Positions 40,693 to 51,945 of a stretch of DNA of 64,000 nucleotides are shown one piece after another. Below the pieces are notes generated by a model. That model searched no databases, was not told the origin of the DNA, and was given only the letters and a program-made list of their open reading frames with translations. Position 1 is the first letter of the stretch. Each line of letters begins with the position of its first letter. The translations under genes and the position numbers were made by a program. Origin of the DNA: Maniola hyperantus (taxonomy: Eukaryota > Arthropoda > Insecta > Lepidoptera > Nymphalidae); NCBI RefSeq assembly GCF_902806685.2, contig NC_048560.1, forward strand, positions 5,856,212 through 5,920,211, read 5' to 3'.

Positions 40693-40915
40693 CTAGCTTA
40701 TTCCCGCGACTTCGTCCGCGCGGACTACACAAATTTCAAACCCCTATTTTACCACCTCAGGGGTTGTATTTTCAAAAAACCCTTTTTTAGCGGATGTCTA
40801 TGTCATAATAGCTATCTGAATTCTGCATCCTAAATTTTTCCCCGATCCGTCCAGTAGTTTGAGCTGTCCGTTGAAAGATTAGTCAGTCAGTCACCTTTTC
40901 CTTTTATATATTTAG
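40693..40915 (-). repeat. Helitron-like element, family B
   Basis: CTAGCTTATTCCCGCGACTT to CTTTTATATATTTAGA. Confidence 0.75.
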
Positions 40916-41413
40916 ATGTTGGCGTTGTAACGCCCGCGTCTATCCATAAGATTTTCTAACTATTCAAGGACTAGGTGGGTACGTATTTCCAATCATTATT
41001 ATCAATTTATCAATCAAAGCACTTATTCGCATTCAAAACACCATGGCCAAACTAATTGGGAACTTTTCGAAAAAAAAAGGAAAAAAAACCGTTCTATACA
41101 TACTCCTATGTTATCGTTGATTTTGTCGATTTCAATCAATGTTGTTTTTTTATTTAAAACTATCAGAGTGCTGACAAATTGAAACTAAAGTGACTGTAAA
41201 TGTAGGCAATTATGAAACGTAGTTAGTTCTGTATAAATCTGTAGTTTATTTTACTTTATTCTCGTACTATTAGTCGTAGTTACTTTACACTCGTTGTAGT
41301 TACTTCATGATGTCAATATTTTGACTTGTTTTTGGGGTTCCCAAGGAACCCTTATATTTCGTCCAGTCCGTTTGTTAAAAAAAACTTAAATTATGATTAG
41401 ATCTATTAAATCA
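40916..41413. other. Unassigned AT-rich stretch
   Basis: Nothing recognised. Confidence 0.5.
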
Positions 41414-41635
41414 TCAGTATATTTATTGATAATTAATGCGAAAGTGTGTTTGTTTGTTCGTTTATTGGTTTGTCCTTCAGTCACTTCGCAACGGATTGAC
41501 GTGATTTTTTGCATGGGTATAGATAAAGACCTGGAGAGTGCCATAGGCTACTTTTTAGCCCTGATAATCAAAGAGTTCCCACGGGATTTAAAAAAAAAAC
41601 AATTCCACCCGGACGAAGCCGCGGGCATCAGCTAG
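41414..41635 (+). repeat. Helitron-like element, family C
   Basis: TCAGTATATTTATTGATAAT to GCCGCGGGCATCAGCTAG. Confidence 0.7.
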
Positions 41636-41740
41636 TAATAAAATATATTAAAATCATCGTTAGATTTCTTATTAAACAGTAGGTATTTGAAAAAAAACCC
41701 CTTCACTAAACAAAAATTACCGCTTTAAGAATTTAGTTAA

Positions 41741-41930
41741 GTACTATGCTCTCAACTTTGTCCGGATGCATTTAAGTTTTTTTTTTAAATCCCATGGGAA
41801 TATATCCGTTAAAGTAATTCCTATTTTTGCTTCAAATTCCGTCAAAATCGGTAAAGCAGATGGGCAATGAAAAGGTAACAGACAGACGGGATAGGTACAC
41901 TTTCCCATTATTTTATAATATCAGTATTGA
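41741..41930 (-). repeat. Helitron-like family A, decayed
   Basis: ACTATGCTCTCAACTTTGTC to TTTTATAATATCAGTATTGA, with both termini altered. Confidence 0.5.
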
Positions 41931-41944
41931 TGAATATGATGTAC

Positions 41945-42075
41945 GCGAAATGGCAATCGGGGAGGGAACGCCCGCACAGTCCCCGCACTAAACCGGTGCG
42001 GGCGAGCGTGGGTAACGTGCGGGTGTGCGGGACGTCCCCCAGCCTCATACCCCGATTGCCATCTCGACCTGTCGC
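41945..42075. mobile_element. GC-rich palindromic MITE
   Basis: AAATGGCAATCGGGGAGGGA against CCCCGATTGCCATCTCGACC; the middle has CCCCGCACTAAACCGGTGCG. Copies at 48553 and 49067 retain fuller ends (TAGTACGCGACAGGTTGA). Confidence 0.75.
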
Positions 42076-42365
42076 GGACTATAGAATAATTCTCTTTCTC
42101 TAAAAAATTTTAATAAAATCTAAATCCCTCTGAAACCTTCCCGATATTAGAAGCAACTACGAGAGAAATTTCATTAAAAATATTTTCCGTGTTAATTTTT
42201 TACGATCAAGTTTAATGAGAGCCTCCGCGTCACATAAAACGCAATATTTAAGGGTCTTACCATCAACTTGGTTTTACGACCTCTGGGGGTGGGTTTAATT
42301 ATACAGATGGTTTTATACTCGTATGGTTGTACAAAGTTGTTTAGGGTTTGAATTTTTTTGTCCAA
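42076..42365. other. Unassigned
   Basis: Nothing recognised. Confidence 0.5.
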
Positions 42366-42615
42366 TCTAAATATATCAAAGGAAAAGCTGACTGACTGAC
42401 TGATCTATCAACGCGCAGCTCAAACTATTGGACGGACCCAGCTGTAATTTGGCATACAGATAGCCAATATTACGTAGACAATTTGGCTAATTCCATTGTA
42501 CACAATCTCTAAACTAAACTAAAATGTCACGCCTAAATCTATTGCTAACCCCTAATTCATAATGTTGCTTGCATAATGTGTAGTCCTCGCGGACGAAGTC
42601 ACGGGCATAAGCTAG
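42366..42615 (+). repeat. Helitron-like family B with MITE fragment inside
   Basis: TCTAAATATATCAAAGGAAA to GTCACGGGCATAAGCTAG. 42484-42580 is half of the GTACACAATCTC MITE in place of the usual family B body. Confidence 0.65.
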
Positions 42616-43287
42616 TTAAAAATGTTGGGCAAGCTTTTTCACTTTAAAGATTCGTGTGCACCTGTAACTTCTCAGAGCTATGTGCGTTAATAAGCAATTA
42701 AATGTCCAGGCCCCACTATATGAGGAAATCTGAATGCACGCAAGTATACCAGACCAACGTAAAATCATTAAACAGAGAGAGAGCTTGCATAGTACCTACT
42801 TGTAGTATGTAGTTGTAGCTATCTACTACACTGAGACAATGCTCGGTGTAAACCCTGCAACTGCGTTTCACTACAACGCAATTACTAAAGCACTAACACC
42901 GTGCTTGAATTATGTGAATTACAATTTACAAAATGCGCCGCTCTTACAGAATAATATTATTATAATAATTTGTAAAATGCAGGCATATTTCATACACACA
43001 TACACACCTTAACACACGCACACACGCACTCGCATACATGCACACCACTATCACTTGTAATAGACACCGGTATAACATGTCCGACCTTAGCGCACCAAAT
43101 TGTAATAACATTTATTCAAGTTTTTAAAAATGGAGAAGGCAACCCACTGTAATACAGTGTTTACTAGTGCAGGGGTTGCCCATTCATACGTCTACTAGAC
43201 CTAGGTCTACTTAATTATTACTTGTTTTTTATCTGTATTATAAGTATTTTTTTTTGTGTTCCTTATATGTCATTTAATATGGAAATC
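42616..43287. other. Unassigned, with a SINE trace
   Basis: 42660-42745 resembles the S1 SINE body (AGAGCTATGTGCGTTAATAA). Around 43000 is an ACACACGCAC-rich simple repeat. Confidence 0.4.
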
Positions 43288-43500
43288 CAATAATGCCCGT
43301 GACTTCCTCCGCGTGGATATATGGATAAAAGTAGCCTATGAGTTAATCCAAGCTATAATTTGTATTTGTATTTATTTGTTTTTTCGATTTAGACTTATAA
43401 AAGCGCTTACGAAAGTCAGAAACTAACTCCATGCCAAATTTCAGCCAAACCTGTTCAGTAGTTTTTGCGTGAAAAGCAACAAACATACACACACACATTC
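43288..43500 (-). repeat. Helitron-like family E, interrupted
   Basis: AATGCCCGTGACTTCCTCCG and GTTTTTGCGTGAAAAGCAAC, with a TATTTGTATTTATTTGTTTT insertion between. Confidence 0.5.
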
Positions 43501-43534
43501 AGAATGGCCGAATTGAGAACCACATTCTTTTTGG

Positions 43535-43612
43535 ACTCCGAAAAGTTTAGGTGCATGCCCGGGATCGAACCCCCGACCCCCTGATTAGGAGGCCGACGTC
43601 TTAACCACTATC
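43535..43612 (-). repeat. SINE family S1, head only
   Basis: Minus-strand tRNA-like head with GGTCGGGGGTTCGATCCCGG. Confidence 0.6.
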
Positions 43613-43619
43613 ACTAGTT

Positions 43620-45240
43620 TGTAACAGAGTTGTTGCGGATGGCAATATTTTGACATCCGCGGATGCAGATGCGGATATCTGAATTAATGCGAATGTTCCG
43701 CATTTGCGGATGCGGATGCAAATATCCGTAGCACCCCTGTTAGGTAACATTGTACACTTTTTGATTGGTCAGTTAGCGAACGAAGATATCAACTACCAAA
43801 CACGCGTGAGGCACGCGCCACTCTGGCCCCACCCACTTTCTTTGCTGTTCGTTACTTGTTTCAAATATGATGCCGCATCCGCAAAAGCTCGGCATTAATT
43901 GATGCGGATACGGATGTCTGAAACAATATGGATGTTCCGCATTTGCTGATGAGGATGCGCATATTCGTAACACGTCCCTGTTGTCAGTTGGCGAACTAAG
44001 ATATCTACTAGCAAACACGCGTGAGGCACGCGCCACTCTGGCCCCACCCACTTTCATTGCTGTTCGTTACTTGTTTCAAATATGATCCCGCATCCGCAAA
44101 AGCTCCGCATTAATTGATGCGGATGCGGATGTCTGAATTAATGTGGATGCTCCGCATTTGCTGATGAGGATGCGCATATTCGTAACACGTCCCTGTTGTC
44201 AGTTGGCGAACTAAGATATCTACTAGCAAACACGCGTGAGGCACGCGCCACTCTGGCCCCACCCACTTTCTTTGCTGTTCGTTACTTGTTTCAAATATGA
44301 TCCCGCATCCGCAAAAGCTCCGCATTAATTGATGCGGATGCGGATGTCTGAATTAATGTGGATGCTCCGCATTTGCTGATGAGGATGCGCATATTCGTAA
44401 CACCCCTGTTGTCAGTTAGCGAACTAAGATATCAACTAGCAAACACGCGTGAGGCACGCGCCACTCTGGCCCCACCCACTTTCTTTGCTGTTCGTTACTT
44501 GTTTCAAATATGATCCCGCATCCGCAAAAGCTCCGCATTAATTGATGCGGATGCGGATGTCTGAATTAATGTGGATGCTCCGCATTTGCTGATGAGGATG
44601 CGCATATTCGTAACACCCCTGTTGTCAGTTAGCGAACTAAGATATCAACTAGCAAACACGCGTGAGGCACGCGCCACTCTGGCCCCACCCACTTTCTTTG
44701 CTGTTCGTTACTTGTTTCAAATATGATCCCGCATCCGCAAAAGCTCCGCATTAATTGATGCGGATGCGGATGTCTGAATTAATGTGGATGCTCCGCATTT
44801 GCTGATGAGGATGCGCATATTCGTAACACCCCTGTTGTCAGTTAGCGAACTAAGATATCAACTAGCAAACACGCGTGAGGCACGCGCCACTCTGGCCCCA
44901 CCCACTTTCTTTGCTGTTCGTTACTTGTTTCAAATATGATCCCGCATCCGCAAAAGCTCCGCATTAATTGATGCGGATGCGCATGTCTGAATTAATGTGG
45001 ATGCTCCGCATTTGCTGATGAGGATGCGCATATTCGTAACACGTCCCTGTTGTCAGTTGGCGAACTAAGATATCTACTAGCAAACACGCGTGAGGCACGC
45101 GCCACTCTGGCCCCACCCACTTTCTTTGCTGTTCGTTACTTGTTTCAAATATAAACCCGCATCCGTAAAAGTTCCGCATTCATTGATGCGGATGTGGATG
45201 TTCCGCATTGACGGATGCGGAAGCGAATATCCGTAACATC
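43620..45240 (+). repeat. Satellite array 1, 213-215-bp unit, seven copies
   Basis: The marker AAACACGCGTGAGGCACGCG starts near 43799, 44013, 44228, 44441, 44654, 44867 and 45082. Each unit has two modules: an about 85-bp GCGGATGCGGATGTCTGA / GCATTTGCTGATGAGGATGC core, itself partly palindromic, and a spacer with CACTCTGGCCCCACCCACTT. The middle copies are nearly identical; the first and last are more diverged. Short open frames inside are repeat products. Confidence 0.95.
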
Positions 45241-45465
45241 CCTGGTATGTGAAGAAGTAGTATCTAAAGTTAATCTCGAAGTTAGTGGTGTCTCGAAGCG
45301 AGAATCGATTCCGTATCGCAGAACAGTCATCTCATTGTCATGCTGGCCACGCGTGTTGTCTTGTTGCCGCCTTCATTTGGAATTCAGACGACACTTTGTA
45401 TTGTTCGAGTTCATATTAATGTCATGTCTTATATTATTACCTATTTCATAGTTCTTAGACATCTA

Positions 45466-45589
45466 CCGCCGTACTCAGAGTACGCCGTACAGATTGATTG
45501 TGGTAAACGAGACAGAGCTATATCTCTCACATAAATCTGTGTCGGTTTACCCAATCTTAAGTAACGATTAGCGACTCTGAGTACGGCGG
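45466..45589. mobile_element. Palindromic MITE (CCGCCGTACTC family)
   Basis: Second copy of the family at 35664-35781, with CCGCCGTACTCAGAGT ... CTCTGAGTACGGCGG ends and the ACGAGACAGAGCTATATCTC core. Confidence 0.75.
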
Positions 45590-45680
45590 TCAATATATAA
45601 AAAGGAAAAGGTGACTGACTGACCTATCAACACACAGCTCAAACTATTGGACGGATCGGGCTGAAATTTGGCCTGCCAGT
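45590..45680 (+). repeat. Helitron-like family B, 3'-truncated
   Basis: TCAATATATAAAAAGGAAAA to GGGCTGAAATTTGGCCTGCC, abutting the MITE end. Confidence 0.6.
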
Positions 45681-45716
45681 GTAAATGAAGCCTCGAAGTT
45701 TTGTTATTATTATTTA

Positions 45717-45920
45717 CTAGCTTATGCTCGCGACTTCGTCCGCGTGGACTACACCAATTTCAAACCCCTATTTTAGAGGTTGAATTTTCAAAAATCCTTT
45801 CTTAGCGGATGCCTACGTCATAATAGCTATCTGTATGCCAAATTTCAGCCCGATCCGTCCAGTAGTTTGAGCTGTGCGTTGATAGATCAGTCAGTCACCT
45901 TTTCCTTTTATATATTTAGA
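45717..45920 (-). repeat. Helitron-like element, family B
   Basis: CTAGCTTATGCTCGCGACTT to CTTTTATATATTTAGA, close in sequence to 47647-47867 and 61856-62089. Confidence 0.8.
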
Positions 45921-46502
45921 TTATTATACCATAATGTGCACTGTCCTTACAGGGGAGTCCTAATGCGACAGTGCACTCCAATCTATCTTATACCTATTAA
46001 CAATTATACTTAAAATTAAAAAATAAATTATTTACAACGATAATTAATCTACTACTTAATCAGCTATCTTATGTTACAAGTTTCATGACTGTCGTGAACC
46101 GTGCCACTGACCTATCACCAAAATTCGATATTTCGAATTGCAGAATGCAGTTATCACTGAGCTTATTTATGCATAGGTAGGTACGTATAAAATTAACAAA
46201 TAGACTTTATTTATCTTTTGTATGTACAAAGACGTAATTTTCATTCTTAACAGAGCGATTCGTAACTGATTCGTAACTACAAGCGCACGAATACCAATAA
46301 AATTCGCCATAAACACTGGGCTTTCGACGTCGAATCTCGAATAAGTATTTGGCCCTTTAAAGTAATGCACACTCAAATCTAATAGAACGGGCACTAGAGG
46401 TTACAGTATACTCAATACTTTTGGGGAGAGAAATTCAACTGAAACTTATCTCTTGCATCCATGCATTGCGAACTGTATCTATCTGAAACTTTATAGACTC
46501 TA
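45921..46502. other. Unassigned
   Basis: Nothing recognised. Confidence 0.5.
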
Positions 46503-46705
46503 CTAGCTGAAGCTGATGAAAAAACCCATTATTATATTATCCCGGGAAATCAAAACTCTTTGATTTCCCGGGATAAATAGTAGCCTATGTCACTCTCCAG
46601 GTCTTTAACTATACCCATGCATAAAATCACGTCAATCGGTTTCTCCGTTGCGACGTGACAAACCAACAAACAAACACACTTTCGCATTTATAATATGGGT
46701 ACTGA
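46503..46705 (-). repeat. Helitron-like family C, rearranged 3' part
   Basis: Ends TATAATATGGGTACTGA on the plus strand. The 3' part repeats CCCGGGAAATCAAA/TTTGATTTCCCGGG as a small inverted repeat. Confidence 0.65.
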
Positions 46706-46857
46706 TTTCATGTATTTCATTTTGAAAACTGCGAAATATATCCCTATAGTCAGTAATAAGTATAGTTGTTAGTTAGTGATTTTATTTTATGTTTCCGTGT
46801 GTTTTATTAGTTATGTTTAGTTATCATTAGTTTATGATTCCGTGGCGTCACCCGGTT

Positions 46858-47092
46858 CAGGGTACCAGCTTAAAATCAGCGCTGTATGTTCTTGTATACA
46901 GCATAATGCTGAGCTGGGACCCTTTTTTCGGGTTGTGCCACACAATATGAAAGTTTGTTCCGGCGCTTCTTCTGCTTGTTCTCAGGTGGAAGAAGCGCCG
47001 GAATAACCAGCTCTTAGCTTTAAGTTGTGATGTGTGGCACAATTTGTATAAATAAACGTCTTTTCTTTCTTTCTTTCTTTCTATATTTGTAA
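46858..47092 (+). repeat. Foldback repeat with (CTTT)n tail
   Basis: TTCCGGCGCTTCTTC (46958-46972) pairs exactly with 46989-47003, and TTGTGCCACACA pairs with TGTGTGGCACAA outside it. AATAAACGTCTTTT and a (CTTT)n tail close it, as in retroposons. Class unknown. Confidence 0.6.
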
Positions 47093-47102
47093 ATGGGTAA
47101 AA

Positions 47103-47385
47103 GCGGTGATAGTCCAGTGGTTACGACGTCGGCCTTCGTTTCGCGGGTTCGATTCTAAGCACGCACCTCTAATTTTTCGAAGTTCTGTGCGTTTTAACCA
47201 ATGCTTTACGGTGAAGGAAAACATCGTGAGGAAACCTACATGCCTGAGAGTTCTCCATAATGTTCTCAAAGGCGTGTGAAGTCTGCCTATCCGTATTGGG
47301 CCGGCCTTTCAGACTCTGGGCTTATGGTTCTTTTTCTGAGAAGAGATTCGTGCTCAGCTGGTAATAGGTTGATCATGATGATGAT
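47103..47385 (+). repeat. SINE family S1
   Basis: tRNA-like head with GCGGGTTCGATTCTAAGCAC, body with GTGAGGAAACCTACATGCCT, tail GGTTGATCATGATGATGATG. Confidence 0.75.
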
Positions 47386-47435
47386 GAAATGGGATAATGA
47401 ATAGCTAGATTTGCAATTTCATTCGTAATTTAGCC

Positions 47436-47640
47436 ATCGATATAAATGATCAAGATATGGTCAAGCAAGTAATAAAATTATTCACGGTTTAGGAACCAAA
47501 TAAATCAGCGCCACCTCTTAGATACTACTGAACGACCCGTTTGAAATCCAGACGTCACTGACGTTGCATTGGTGCTATAGCACCAATGAGTCGGTGCCGT
47601 TTTGTTTGTTCAATAACCCTGTCCATACGAAGTAATATAT
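47436..47640 (+). repeat. Inverted repeat pair, left arm
   Basis: About 205 bp that recur inverted at 48090-48293 (CAAATAAATCAGCGCCACCT; CCCGTTTGAAATCCAGACGT). It contains the perfect 20-bp palindrome ATTGGTGCTATAGCACCAAT. Confidence 0.8.
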
Positions 47641-47646
47641 AAGTCA

Positions 47647-47867
47647 AGTAGCTTATGCTCGCGACTTCGTCCGCGTTGACTACACAAATTTCAAACCCCT
47701 ATTTCACCCCCTTTGGAGTTTCATTTTCAAAAATCCTTTCTTATCGGATGCCTACGTCATAATAGCTATCTGCATGCCAAATTTCAGCCCGATCCGTCCA
47801 GTAGTTTGAGCTGTGCGTTGATAGATCAGTCAGTCAGTCAGTCACCTTTTCCTTTTATATATTTAGA
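47647..47867 (-). repeat. Helitron-like element, family B
   Basis: GTAGCTTATGCTCGCGACTT (CTAG altered) to TATATTTAGA. Confidence 0.75.
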
Positions 47868-48089
47868 TGAATTTAGCTATCTAGGCACGCGGCTAAAGAA
47901 TTGTTTAGTAAACGCATCAGAGTTGAAACCTAAAGCTCCTTTTGTCTTGTCGCGTGTCTGTGTCGCCTTTTACAGGTTCTAACTTTCAAGCTAGGGATGG
48001 GAATGATTGCTACTTTTAAATCATTTTCATTTGATGAAATATTTTTCATTGAAGCGAAATCACTTTTTCACATTGACATTAAGTAGGTA

Positions 48090-48293
48090 TACATTACTTC
48101 GTATGGACAGGGTTATTGAACAAACAAAATGGCACCGACTAATTGGTGCTATAGCAACAATGCAACCTCAGTGACGTCTGGATTTCAAACGGGTCGTTCA
48201 TTACTATCTAAGAGGTGGCGCTGATTTATTTGGTTTCTAAACCGTGTAAATTTTGTTCGCTTGACCAAAATTATCTTGTCATTTATATCGACG
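48090..48293 (-). repeat. Inverted repeat pair, right arm
   Basis: Inverse of 47436-47640 with scattered differences. Either one TIR element with a ~450-bp centre or two independent insertions of the same repeat. Confidence 0.8.
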
Positions 48294-48552
48294 CTTTTTA
48301 ACCAACAATAAATACAGTAGCCGGCAGGCAACGTTCAGATTTCCCGGCATGGTTTGAAAGCCCAGAATCTAGAGTAACTGTACAAAAAAAAATATTATGA
48401 CATATTTTCATATAAAAATAGTGTTATAATGATTTATTTTATATTAAAGTGTATCTAATAGTGAATAAAGTAAGCCAATATGTGACCACATTTTGATTTT
48501 ATAATTCGAATTTTAAGATATATGAGAGTAGATAAAATCTTATAGGTATATA

Positions 48553-48695
48553 GTACGCGACAGGTTGAAATAGAAATCGGGGAGGGAATGCCCCGCACGC
48601 CCGCACAACCCCCGCGCTAACCCAGCGCGGGTGATGTGCGGATGTGCGGGTCGTCCTCCCGCCACATACCCTGATTGCCATCTCAACCTTTCGCG
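48553..48695. mobile_element. GC-rich palindromic MITE
   Basis: TAGTACGCGACAGGTTGAAA to TCAACCTTTCGCGTACTA. CGCGCTAACCCAGCGCG forms an inner stem. Confidence 0.8.
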
Positions 48696-49066
48696 TACTA
48701 AAGGTATACCTAATAAGGCTACAGTCGTTTCGCGTCTCGTCTTCTCGTGCGAATCTTTCTAAATGCGCCTTACCTACAAGCTAGGAATAAAGGCACCAGG
48801 TGCTACATTATAAAGCACTTTCATATGATTTTTCACATGCTGCCTATTAAATGTTTCACCCCTAGTTCAAACTGGGTTCAAAGCTAAATTCGCTAGGGTC
48901 GCGCGTCATAAAATTTTACGACCGGTCGCCATGGCAACGACGCCATTACGACTTAGTTCATCGATACGCCGCGAGGGGCGCTGCCCGTTTTATTTTGATT
49001 TGGTATTGTAATTTTTTAACTGTAAATTATATTGTTTTGTTAAGGGGTGGCGATGCGAGTAAAATC
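48696..49066. other. Unassigned
   Basis: Nothing recognised. Confidence 0.5.
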
Positions 49067-49206
49067 ACCTATAGTCCGCGACAAGTTGAGGTGGCGCTCG
49101 GGGCATGTGTCCCCCGCGCTCGCCCGCACCGAGTTAGCGCAAAGTCTGTGCGGATGCGCGGGGCGTTCCCTCCCCGATTGCCATTTCAACCTGTCGCGTA
49201 CTATGA
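49067..49206. mobile_element. GC-rich palindromic MITE
   Basis: ATAGTCCGCGACAAGTTGAG to ATTTCAACCTGTCGCGTACT, same family as 48553. Confidence 0.8.
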
Positions 49207-49265
49207 AATATGAATATGTAAAAAGATTCCGACGAATTGAGAACCTCCTCCTTTTTTTGAAGTCG

Positions 49266-49600
49266 GTTAAAAAGGAAAAGCTGACTGATTGATTTATCAA
49301 CGCATATTTGATATTAGCTACTAGATGATACCCGCGACTTCGTCCGCGTGGATTTAGGTTTTTAATAATCTCTTCGATTTTCCGGAAGAAAAAGTAGCCT
49401 ATGTCCTTCCCCGGAATGAAAGCTATCGCTGTACCAAATTTCGTCAAAATCGGTTGAACGGGTGGGCCGTGAAAGGCTAGCAGACAGACGGACAGACAGA
49501 CAGACACACTTTCGCATTTATAATATTAGTATGGATTAGGTATGATGTAGACATCTGCTAAGAGAGGGTTTTCGAAAATTCAATCCCTACATTAAAATTA
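49266..49600 (+). repeat. Helitron-like family B, split by a family A copy
   Basis: AAAGGAAAAGCTGACTGATT up to 49320, then after the insertion AGACATCTGCTAAGAGAGGG onward. Confidence 0.6.
49321..49535 (-). repeat. Helitron-like element, family A, nested
   Basis: CTAGATGATACCCGCGACTT to ATTAGTATGGA, inserted between A and T inside a family B copy. Confidence 0.8.
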
Positions 49601-49678
49601 ATTTGAAAATGTATGTAATTGATACAAAATAGGGTAAATATAGCTAGCTTAAAACTACGTATGCAAAGGCCGCCTTAT

Positions 49679-50075
49679 CTATATATATAAAAGCGAAATA
49701 CCACTCACTCACTGACTAATCACGCAATCTCAGGAAATATATAAAGCCTACAAACTTGAAATTTTGAAGGTAGGTTCTTTCTAGGACATAGGTGTCCCGT
49801 GTCAGCTAAGAAATTTTCAGTTACTAGACGTAATTTCTGAAAACCGACGTTTTGTAACTAGACGACTTATTATAAAGTTATTGAGTAAGCAGTGCCTTTT
49901 TGCCTAAATAAAGTGCACCGTCTACTGAGTTGTATAAACGGTCGTTACTTTATGGCATTTTATGGTCCTAATGATAATGCGAGATTGATAAGTGACCTGA
50001 ACAAATATAATAAAATGTTATCAGTCAGTCAGTACAAATATTGGGCTCTCGAGATATGAAGCACACTTTTTAATT
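49679..50075 (+). repeat. Helitron-like family G candidate, (TCAC)n
   Basis: Starts TCTATATATATAAAAGCGAA with CACTCACTCACTGACTAATC. The 3' end was not located. Confidence 0.4.
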
Positions 50076-50087
50076 TTTTTTATTTTA

Positions 50088-50316
50088 CTAGCTGATGCCC
50101 GCGACTTCGTCCGCGTGGAATTTGGTTTCTAAAAACCACTTGGGAACTCATTGATTTTCCGGGATAAAAATTAGCCTATGTCACTCTCCAGGGTCTCCAT
50201 GCTAAAAAACACGTCGGTCCGTAGCTCCGTTGCGACGTGATTGAAGGACAAACCAACAAACCAATAAACCAACAGACCAATAAACAAACACACTTTCGCT
50301 TATAATAATGGTACTG
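50088..50316 (-). repeat. Helitron-like element, family C
   Basis: CTAGCTGATGCCCGCGACTT to TATAATAATGGTACTGG. Confidence 0.75.
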
Positions 50317-50324
50317 GTATCGGC

Positions 50325-50470
50325 CATTAGAATGACATTTCGGCTTTGTAGAGCGTTGTCTCTGTCACTCATACCTATATGACTCTTTGTCAGTCTCAAC
50401 GACAGAGACAGTGCTCTACAATTCTGCTATCTCCTTCTAAAGGTCGATGTACATTACTTTCTGCCGCGCA
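50325..50470. mobile_element. Palindromic MITE (GCTCTAC family)
   Basis: GTAGAGCGTTGTCTCTGTCA against GACAGAGACAGTGCTCTAC; ends in GGTCGATGTACATTACTTTC. Confidence 0.75.
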
Positions 50471-50513
50471 CTGTACCTACTAGATTTTGCCCGCTACTTA
50501 AAAGTAAGATCTA

Positions 50514-50688
50514 TATAGCACACTCGCACACTCTGACTTAGCTTAGATTTAAGTTAGTTAAAACGAGACAGAGCTATTTCTCACATAAATCTATCTTTTT
50601 TTTTTTTTTTTTTTTAATCTATCTCGTTTTAACTCTAACTTAAGTCTGAGCAAAGTCAAAGAGCACTCTATAGATCTCAGCCTGTGGA
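50514..50688. mobile_element. Palindromic MITE sharing the ACGAGACAG core
   Basis: GCACACTCTGACTTAGCTTA pairs with the AAGTCTGAGCAAAGTCAAAG side. A T-run of about 19 sits at the centre. Confidence 0.7.
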
Positions 50689-51167
50689 CTATGCGGCCGT
50701 CGTAGGCTAAAACTATTGATTCTACAAAAAAAGGTGACTACATAATTTATAGGAAATTGTCTCTAGTATAATTTATTACATAACCATTTTCATCGTAAAA
50801 TGAGTCGGAAAGAAGTTATCGCCAAAAAACTGTTTTGGGCGCCATTTTTCCAAGATGGCGGCGCGAGCGGCAAAGATAAGAGGTTATGAAAATGAAAATT
50901 CGGAAAGAGCACGTCGAAATCTATTAAATCACCAATTTTAAATCTCTTGGAAAACTTTCCAGGCATCCCCCTTTTTGGAGGAATCAATGAACAATTTTCA
51001 TTGAAGTCGGAAAAAAATCTAGGTCAAACAGCTTCAGGTTTCACTCCAGTCTCCCTGCGAGCTAAATGGTGTAAGCCTACAAAATGCCTCGTTACCTTTA
51101 TACCGTACTAACCTGAAAGCTGGCTGCGTAATGGTTTTATTTTATAACTTCTGTAAAGGAGGGAAAA
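50689..51167. other. Unassigned
   Basis: Contains TTTTTCCAAGATGGCGGCGC near 50845. Nothing recognised. Confidence 0.45.
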
Positions 51168-51600
51168 ACCGGTCAAGTGCGGGTTGGACTCGCACACGGA
51201 GGGTTCTGTACCATCAAATCAAATTTTATTTCATCGAATCAAAAGTGAAATAATACTTTTTAATTTTATTAATTTTTTTCGCGGCGGCGGCCATTTCAAA
51301 CTCGGAATAGGTAAAATTTTACGCTTACTGATGGTCAAAATTTTGATTTGCAAGATGATATTATAGTGGTGATGATTAATACGTACTTAAAACTAAAGCT
51401 ACGAGGGTTCCAAACGCGCCGGTCTGAGAAGAACCCACAACAATAAATATTTTAAAAAATTTAAAATTTTTATTGTATTGAAATATTGGTTGTAACGGTA
51501 ATATAGAACCACTCTCTAAAATTTTTAAAAATGACGGACGGACTAACAGCGGAAGCTTAGTAATAGTCCCGTTGGCACCATTCGGATACGGAACCCTAAA
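51168..51600 (+). repeat. Composite of CGGAACCCT repeat pieces and LINE tail
   Basis: ACCGGTCAAGTGCGGGTTGG at the left and CCATTCGGATACGGAACCCT at the right; 51395-51445 is the GGGTTCCAAACGCGCC LINE tail. Confidence 0.5.
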
Positions 51601-51693
51601 GAGGTTTTTTGAGTTGTATTTCATAACTCCTGTAAAGGAGGGAAAAAAGGCTTTTTGCGTTGCAAATGGCGTATGAATTACCGATATGGATTA

Positions 51694-51765
51694 CTAGCTT
51701 ATGGCCGCGACTTTCGTACGCGTGGATTTAGGTTTTGAAATTTGCATTTATAATATGGGTAGTGA
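51694..51765 (-). repeat. Helitron-like family C with large internal deletion
   Basis: Only the two ends remain: CTAGCTTATGGCCGCGACTT and TTTATAATATGGGTAGTGA, 72 bp in total. Confidence 0.7.
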
Positions 51766-51817
51766 TTTTGCAACTAGCTAATGGTCGGCAAGCGGTAATC
51801 TACTCCGGAGATCTTGG

Positions 51818-51945
51818 GCACGTGAAGTCTGCCAATCCGCACTTGGCCGGCGTGGTAGACTACGGCCTAAACCCTTCTCATTCTGAGGTGAGACCCGTGC
51901 TCTGTAGCGAGCCGGTCATAGGTTGATCATGATAATGATAGATAG
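51818..51945 (+). repeat. SINE family S1, 3' half
   Basis: ACGTGAAGTCTGCCAATCCG to GGTTGATCATGATAATGATA. Confidence 0.65.

Noticed and set aside
43704..45330. Regular repeats resembling a CRISPR array
   Set aside because: Units of 213-215 bp with no alternation of short repeat and unique spacer; eukaryotic satellite.
49040..49507. 155-residue minus-strand open frame
   Set aside because: It runs through a GC-rich palindromic MITE, a lepidopteran GAGGAGG repeat and a Helitron-like copy; the peptide follows the repeats and no protein family is visible.
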